From Eumeta japonica (lineage: Eukaryota > Arthropoda > Insecta > Lepidoptera > Psychidae), in assembly GCA_005406025.1 (NCBI GenBank), contig BGZK01000084.1, positions 1 through 64,000 on the forward strand: 64,000 nt of DNA, read 5' to 3'. Every line of letters starts with the position of its first letter. Position 1 is the stretch's first letter. The notes under the pieces were generated by a model. The model made no database searches. It was not told the origin of the DNA and saw nothing but the letters and a program-made list of their open reading frames with translations. This document shows, in pieces, positions 57,974-64,000 of this stretch. The translations under genes were made by a program, and so were the position numbers.

Positions 57974-58520
57974 TAGGTCGGGGAAAAAGGTTTTTCTTAT
58001 TTTATAAGTAAAAAGTTGCAGTAAAATCTCTTTGGTCTGTATTTTGCTAATTTTGATACCATTAAATAGATGAGATTAAAAAAAAATAAAACGCAAAAGG
58101 TTTCCAGCCATTTTTCTAATATTCTTCCACCAAAATAAGTGAATTTAAAGTAGAGATTTGATACATTTTGGAGTTTTATCACAAAAAAAGGAAAAATACG
58201 ACGCAAAACCGCTAAAAAATTTGTGACGTTTATGAACCTAATGCAGTGTTGATAAAAATAGCACAAAACTGGTTCAAGCGTTTTCAGTCCGGTAATTTTG
58301 ATGTCAAAGATGAACCTCGTTCTGGTCGACCTGTTACGGATAAAGTCAATGCCATTTTGGAAAAAGTAAAGCAAGATCGACGTATTAGTTCATATTGTTA
58401 TATGAAGTTAAATTCCCAGCTCTTCAACTATGTTTTGTCGAAGAGCTGAGAATTGATAACAAAACAGTTTTGACCCATTTTAAAAAAGCTGGATATACAA
58501 CAAAGCTCTATACAGTTGTT
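57974..58520 (+). mobile_element. Mariner fragment, 5' half, same family as the 16-17 kb copy
   Basis: The terminus TTAGGTCGGGGAAAAAGG and the following GTAAAATCTCTTTGGT match the 5' end of the fossil at 17,157. The frame 58,246-58,449 encodes the helix-turn-helix block IAQNWFKRFQSGNFDVKDEP, then RSGRPVTDKVNAILEKVKQD. Sequence resuming at 58,436 gives EELRIDNKTVLTHFKKAG. Between them a short inverted copy of the same DNA (AATTCCCAGCTCTTC at 58,410 against GAAGAGCTGAGAATT at 58,440) breaks the frame. The catalytic half is missing. Confidence 0.75.
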
Positions 58521-59829
58521 TAATATTTTTTTTACCTCCATTTCATTTTGGTAAATTAGGTCGAATCCTATCTGTGGGGACGACGCGTGATATGATACAG
58601 TGGTTAAACCTCCACGCACCTTTCTCTAGTCTAGTCACTACATCTTTCTTTCAAACCCGTTCTCTGACCTCGCTATTCTCGTATCATCTAACTTTAAAAA
58701 AAACCACAACACACACTAATCGCACATCTCCTGCATTGATTTTACTTACACATGTTTCTTCTGACACACTCGACTTACATTATCGTACATACTTATGTAC
58801 GATGTGCAGGGATCAAAACTTATGGATATCCAAACGGGCTTTTCTTGATACATTTTTACTATTAACAACATCAAAGGACCCCATTAATTGTTTTTCTCGC
58901 ATTTACCTTTTTTAAACATCCCTTTGAGATCCATTCTTCTCGATTTTCTTTAAGGATTGTTTTTTAGAATTAGTTTTCGAGCTGTGTGCGAAAATTGGAA
59001 CTCGTTATTTGAGAATCTTTATTTATCATTAACTTCGACAATTGTTTATGCGTAGGTTTGTAACTTTCTTACATTTTTTTAGACATCATTCTGAACCAAA
59101 AACCAACTTTGTATTTGAAATTTTATGTTTACATTTTTAATCGCCGTTACAAAAATCACGTTTTGCAACTTTTGTGTCAGTTGTTTTGAATGCGGAGTAC
59201 TTAACTCTCATATGTAAAGAAAAATATTTTCGCATTATAATAGTGTACTTAGCTGTAAATCTTTTATTACAGGGATCTATTTTAGTGAAAATTTTGAAAT
59301 AAAACACTTTCTTGTTTTGATAATTTCTATTATTAAATTCATCAGTACATTAATTTCTCAACAGTTTCAACACCTCGTTACAAAGGAGGCAATGGTAGGT
59401 GTTAAAGCTGTTCATTTATTTAATTTAGGTACCTAAAATTCTCATCATCTTTTAAATTGTATCGAAAATAATAATCGGATGTAATATTTGGCACAAACAT
59501 TACGAACTAGTGTGTAATTCGATCGCTGGCAGGTGAAACGACATAAATGATAAAAAGAAGAAAGCCACCATCTTAAATATCGCCATCGCAACTCTGATTC
59601 GAATAGTCCCATTTCCGTTTCATTCAGACAAAAAGAAATAAACCATATATTTTCAAATGAGCATCTTTGTATATACGTAAAAAATTGCGTTCTGTGTCCA
59701 TCGTTCCGCGTCTCTAAGTAGCCTTCAAAGCATCTGTTATCACAGCATTCTCATCTTAATTTCTTCTCCCTTATGAGCTACATAACAAAATGTTTCACAA
59801 GGACTCTTCTAAACCTAACATGAAGTACA
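58521..59829. other. Intergenic DNA
   Basis: A pyrimidine-rich stretch (58,600-58,800) gives an artefactual open frame. No gene seen. Confidence 0.4.
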
Positions 59830-60056
59830 CGGTTCGCACGTGCGTATTCGCATCGCACTCGGCGCCTCAGCGTCGGCACGCTATTTCGCGTCGAATTGGA
59901 CGCGTCGTGTCGTTCGTCACATTTTTTTCATTTCGGCCGTCCGACGCGGCCGGCAGGGGGCGACGCAACATAACGGCGACTGCTGTCGTTCGAGGTGTCG
60001 ATACGGAGGAGGGCGGAGTACAGGGAGGGTCTCATACGAGCAGCGGTAGGTACTAG
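59830..60056. promoter_or_regulatory. CpG-rich block, possible promoter or non-coding 5' exon
   Basis: About 220 bp with dense CpG in otherwise AT-rich DNA. It ends in CAGCG|GTAGGT, which would serve as a donor for a plus-strand first exon, and contains the CTCF-like core CCGGCAGGGGGCG (59950-59962). Frames on both strands are open simply because of composition. No coding function is assigned. Confidence 0.35.
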
Positions 60057-62474
60057 ACTTAAACGAAATGTACGCGTCTACGTCTGTACAAGTAAAGGAA
60101 ACGTCTACCAAAATAGTAGATTTCGTTATAAATATATCTTGGACGCCTATTCACGTAAGTACAACGAATATAGTTATTAATTAGTGCTATAACAGGTAAC
60201 ACATATCTTTTCATTTAATGATAAATTTCGTATAGATTATTTATGAAAAATAATATCTCATTAAACGATTATGAAAATTCTATTTACTAAGGAAAGATAT
60301 TTAACTATAAGGAACTTTTGAACAATATACACGTATGAATCCTTTAATTTCAGATTCAAAACATATTTATCTACAGTGTTGAAACGGTTAAAGCATAGAG
60401 AAACAAACACAACGTCCGCATGCGTCATACTGTTTCCGACTTATGTTTCATTCATGAAAAAGTGAAATTAAAGTGTCCAAATTAAAAAATTGTAAATATC
60501 CAAATAAAATTAGTACTGTCACCAAACGGTGTTGACGCACTCGGGTCTTCGACGGAAACTTCGTCGATGGCAAAGACACTAGTCGACCAACATGATTTAG
60601 TGTCAGTAATCGATTATACCTATATTCTACCTTAGATTAAAACACCCTGTCGTGAAACGTCCTTTCTTTTTACACAATGTTGTCGGTCTGCAGGTGAAGT
60701 AAAATATATGGAATATGTGATAGATCACGGCATGCATCCTACAATCGCGCATTCACACCAGATTCGGAAAAGGAAAATATGAGGTCGCTCGGTTTTTTGG
60801 GATATTATTAAAAAAATATCTTTTCCTTTATTTACAAATTAAACATAACAGCTAAAGAAATTTAGGTTATAAACTAACTATTTACATTGATAATTTATTG
60901 TCACCATATTTGGCTTGGTGAGTGGAACCTGATTGCTGCAGGTATGTAAATGGATTTGAATAATATTTATTTTCTCAACACATAAGAAAAATAAAAACCG
61001 AGTTCTAACATTGGGTTAATAATATAAAACAACGAAGATATACTTGTAATTTTTTTTATAAATCAAAATAAGTCAGATTTTAATAATGCATTCGGTTCAG
61101 ATAAAGCCTATAAAAGACTGTTGTTACAAAATGGGAATGTTGCAAAATGAATATTATGGTATCTACAGACTAACGAAACATACTAAGTCCAATATATTAA
61201 ATCCGAACGTTACCTCACCCACGACCTCTGTCTGGAGCCATTCAGGCAGAGATGTGCTTTGGTAACGTGTAAATATGCAAAATGAATCATAACGATATAT
61301 CGTATATGTGCAATGTGCGAATAAAGTTAAGTAGACTTGATAATTCGACTAACAAATCCACTCCGTTTCTCGCGGCTTTCGCTTCATCCAAAAAAAAAAG
61401 ATAACTTCAATTTCATATAACTAAACATACATTTGGCACAAAAATGAATGGCAGGTATAATAGCTATACAAAATATTTACTATAACTACGATCGCTTCTT
61501 TTTACATTTTTTTTTTCTACATAATTAAATCTCGAGTTAAATATCCTCTGTGGAATAATATCAAAATTAAGAGAGAATTACGCAGGCATTAGAAAATATG
61601 ATTCTGCCATTATTTTTAATGTGTACAATATCGCTGAAGATCATTATACATAAAACAGATTTTACTCTCATCTGTTTCCTCGTGAAATTGACGATCAATA
61701 AGTATCGAATCCAATGAGCAATTAAAACTTATCGAAACACGACCGACGACCCATTCGGGTTCGCCGAGGCGTGCGCGGGCGCAGACCGGTACAGGGCACG
61801 TCTGCATCTAGTGTTTTACTATTCTGGTCTTTCTCTATTCTTTATTAAGACCACGCGTTAGAAGCGAGGACGCGTTCCCTTCTCGGCCTTCCCGGAAACG
61901 CGTCCGTGAGATAGAACAAGCCGAAGCTTCCGTTCGAAGCCTGGCTTTGCCTCTGAGCTAACCCTTTTCGGGGCCGGATTGATTTAGTGGTTTCAATCGA
62001 GCCCGCAGCGTTTACAACACTGCCTAGTAATCGTTAGCGATCCTGGCATTTTCTAATAAGTTCCGTCATATTTAATAACATGGAGCGCACGGCGGCCCAT
62101 CGCTTGCTACAGTCTCGCTACACTTTTTTTCTCTGTTCTATGTATGTACAATTGTAGTACAAGCTACGCGTCGTTAGTTTAATTGCCGGTGGGTCATCGT
62201 TTGGTGTGTGTGGGTATTTGTATCGCCATTTCAGGGGAAAGATCATCCATTTTTCGTATCTTTCCTTTTGATGTGGCGTCATTCGCGACCGATCGAGTCG
62301 TTAAGCTAGTACATTGTTGATCCATTACGTTCTTCCATCGCCGGATATTATATTAATTGTAAAAGTATATAAATAGCATATTAGGTCCTAAAACATCAAC
62401 AGGTCGTCGAAACTACGTTCTATTCTACAGGTATCGGCTTTTGGAGATTTCGCCAGATTTTTATTTATAGATTT
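60057..62474. other. Intergenic DNA and probable long 3' UTR of the minus-strand tail gene
   Basis: The portion at 61.7-62.47 kb is less AT-rich than intergenic DNA and lies directly 3' of the stop codon at 62,475, so it is plausibly 3' UTR. Three ACGCGT hexamers cluster at 61,853, 61,870 and 61,898. From 60.06 to 61.7 kb nothing is recognised. Confidence 0.35.
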
Positions 62475-62612
62475 TTAGGCGAAAGGATGTAAGGTGACCG
62501 GTTCGAAGTCGTCCCGCGAAGAAGGCCGCGGCGGGGGCGGGCGGTGCGGCGGCGGCGGGGGCGGCGGCAGCAGGCTCTTGCCCTCCGCCATGTACACATT
62601 GGTGACGCGCTC
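62475..62612 (-). CDS. Last coding exon of a probable membrane protein (polyproline tail)
   Basis: The acceptor TATGAACAG|GAGCGC is phase 0. Forty-five codons read ERVTNVYMAEGKSLL, then a polyproline run (seven prolines, H-R, four prolines), and finally SSRDDFEPVTLHPFA before TAA. The proline run is a likely SH3 or WW ligand, and the C-terminal residues are conserved-looking. CpG-rich DNA contrasts with the AT-rich surroundings. It joins exon 63076-63239 in frame. The protein is not identified. Confidence 0.7.
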   Translation of the reverse strand, partial: ERVTNVYMAEGKSLLPPPPPPPHRPPPPRPSSRDDFEPVTLHPFA

Positions 62613-63075
62613 CTGTTCATAACGCCAATTAGTCCAGTTCAGATAAGATCGTGTCGACAATCACTTTTTAAGGTGTATAGGAACCGGTATGTCACCATTA
62701 ACCTTCCACACACCTTCTTTTTAAGTCCATTAATAAACGATCATTATCATTATTACTTTTAATTGTGGAAAAATGTATTTGCAATGATTATATATTTAGA
62801 GGTTTAATACAGGTTCCTAGTTAGCGTTTAATAGTAAATTTAAAAACATTTTTTGCAATCTTTTTAAACTACTGTAAATGGATTTACAAACTGTTTATTT
62901 CACATAATTTAAATATAAATATTTTTTCTCAAAACGACTAATTTGGAAGTTAATTAATTATAGGTGAGTGTACTTTGCGGCGTTAATAACGAAGAAATAG
63001 TCTTAAAATTAATTTTACTTTTGTTTCTTACAGTTTTAGAATCGTGGTTTTGTAGGGAAAACACGAGTCACTGAC
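62613..63075 (-). other. Intron of the FxNPxY/polyproline tail gene
   Basis: 463 bp, minus-strand GTCAGT donor to AACAG acceptor, AT-rich, no other feature. Confidence 0.65.
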
Positions 63076-63239
63076 CTGGGTCCTATCGTATTTGAAAATT
63101 CCGGGAAAGCGGTTAGACTTCGAGTCGTTGTTGGGGCCGCCGGTGGCACAGCTGTAGTTAGGGTTGGGGAAAGAGATGTGCCCGCTGGTGTCGCGGTACG
63201 TCTCCTTCATGTTCTGGCCGCGCGTCTTGCGGCGTCGAG
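63076..63239 (-). CDS. Penultimate coding exon of a probable membrane protein (FxNPxY motif)
   Basis: The acceptor CTTGCAG|CTCGAC needs one base from the upstream exon. 54 codons then read RRRKTRGQNMKETYRDTSGH, then ISFPNPNYSCATGG, and SNRFPGIFKYDRTQ, ending CAG|GTCAGT in phase 0. The basic start looks like a stop-transfer sequence after a membrane helix. FPNPNY fits FxNPxY, the endocytic and adaptor-binding motif of LDL-receptor family tails. I therefore infer a type I receptor cytoplasmic tail, but I cannot name the gene. Upstream exons lie mostly or wholly beyond 64 kb. Confidence 0.7.
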
Positions 63240-64000
63240 CTGCAAGCGAATGCTTCTCTTTAGGTATGCGTCCACACAGAGGTAATGTTCGGTTCAAAGG
63301 CATTAGAAAACAAAAAAAAAAATTGTTCAGATATTCCAGAACGCCATAATCCGTGTTGAAGACTTACTTACAATAAACCAAAGACTTACTGTCACAATAA
63401 AGAAATGGTCTTTCATTAATCGTGGAATAATATCTTAAATATTTATGTCACAAAGCAGGGGTTGTACTTTTAAATTTGAAATAACAGATTGACACCGCAG
63501 TGTCTTTGGCGCGTTGCGCCCGACTTCGCCTCTACAGCGACCCCTGGTCATAAGACATGTTTAGTTATAAATATGGTAGTGATTCTGGTGTAGCTTGTGA
63601 TGCACTCAGATAATTCCCGCCTATCCGAACCTTTTGACTTGTATTTCGGCGGGAAAATTATAGGTTCAAGAGTGGACGTAATCAATTTTAGAAACTGTTC
63701 ACTATGAGTAGCTTTTTTTATGATAGTGAAATTATTATGTTATGAGGATCTATTTAATTAAGAGATGGGATGTCTTAAACACAATTTAATTACAAATTAT
63801 GTGCTCTAGCGCATTTTAAATTATAAGTTTAATTAAACCGTCAAACGTTCAACGAAACAATCTACTCTATTTTAATAAAATTACTAGTGTAGTTTTGCTT
63901 TTGTCGGGCTTAATTGTATGTATAAGAAATCGTTCTGGAGTGTGCATGATTACGTACTTAGAGTACATACTCATCAAATATTTACTTTCCCATAATACGA
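63240..64000. other. Upstream intron of the tail gene
   Basis: AT-rich. A 44-nt candidate exon on the minus strand (63390-63433, AAG acceptor, GTAAGT donor, phases 2 to 1) would add STINERPFLYCD before the RRRK exon, but its acceptor is poor. No other exon is visible up to the window end. Confidence 0.35.

Noticed and set aside
58574..58915. 113-codon threonine/serine/leucine-rich frame
   Set aside because: Pyrimidine-rich low-complexity DNA; no domain or conservation signal.
59790..60111. Three overlapping frames in the CpG block
   Set aside because: Composition-driven; no protein similarity and mutually incompatible.
1..64000. tRNA, rRNA, CRISPR or prokaryotic operon signals
   Set aside because: I saw no cloverleaf-like gene with A and B boxes, no regularly spaced repeat array and no operon spacing; the DNA is eukaryotic.

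Overview
The window is AT-rich animal nuclear DNA, almost certainly from a moth or butterfly (Lepidoptera). The evidence is threefold. Genes are interrupted by canonical GT-AG introns. Two metazoan single-copy genes are recognisable, PYROXD1 and SNX25/snazarus. The mobile-element load is typically lepidopteran: mariner, hAT and Tigger-like DNA elements, RTE, CR1/L2-like and R1-clade LINEs, Ty3/Gypsy and BEL/Pao remnants, and dispersed repeats whose core wording I associate with moth and butterfly genomes. There are no prokaryotic operons, CRISPR arrays or phage genes.

Layout. (1) 321-1736, minus: an intact, intronless PYROXD1-type flavoprotein oxidoreductase. (2) 1.8-12.2 kb: mostly intergenic, with a 261-bp foldback element at 3.27 kb, a GC-rich unidentified block at 4.6-5.2 kb, an RTE LINE fragment split by a long-inverted-repeat element at 8.6-9.8 kb, a dispersed lepidopteran repeat at 10.3 kb and a BEL/Pao fragment at 10.8 kb. 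(3) 12.3-32.9 kb, plus: a complete SNX25/snazarus gene that I resolve into 17 exons encoding PXA, RGS, PX and nexin-C domains. Its splice phases are mutually consistent. Its introns carry a mariner fossil, a Tigger-like element, a hAT MITE with a perfect 8-bp target duplication, a second copy of the long-inverted-repeat element and a perfect 42-bp palindrome. (4) About 36.3-36.8 kb, minus: two exon-like segments of an unrecognised lysine-rich, helical protein, convergent with SNX25. (5) 37.0-58.5 kb: a transposon cluster with a mariner (TA duplication, matching termini), a decayed CR1/L2-like LINE, a Ty3/Gypsy element with one visible LTR, a second mariner type, a repeat with an internal tandem duplication, an R1-clade gag fragment and a truncated mariner. 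(6) 59.8-60.05 kb: a CpG-rich block that may be a promoter or 5' exon. (7) 62.5-63.24 kb, minus: the last two coding exons of a probable membrane protein whose tail carries FxNPxY and polyproline motifs; the rest lies beyond the window.

The genes show no pathway relationship, which is normal for an insect chromosome. I found no convincing new multi-gene system. The best leads are the unrecognised coding segment at 36.3-36.8 kb, the FxNPxY tail gene, the long-inverted-repeat element family with two copies here (one nested in a LINE), the intronless PYROXD1, and a possible one-base frame break in SNX25 exon 1.
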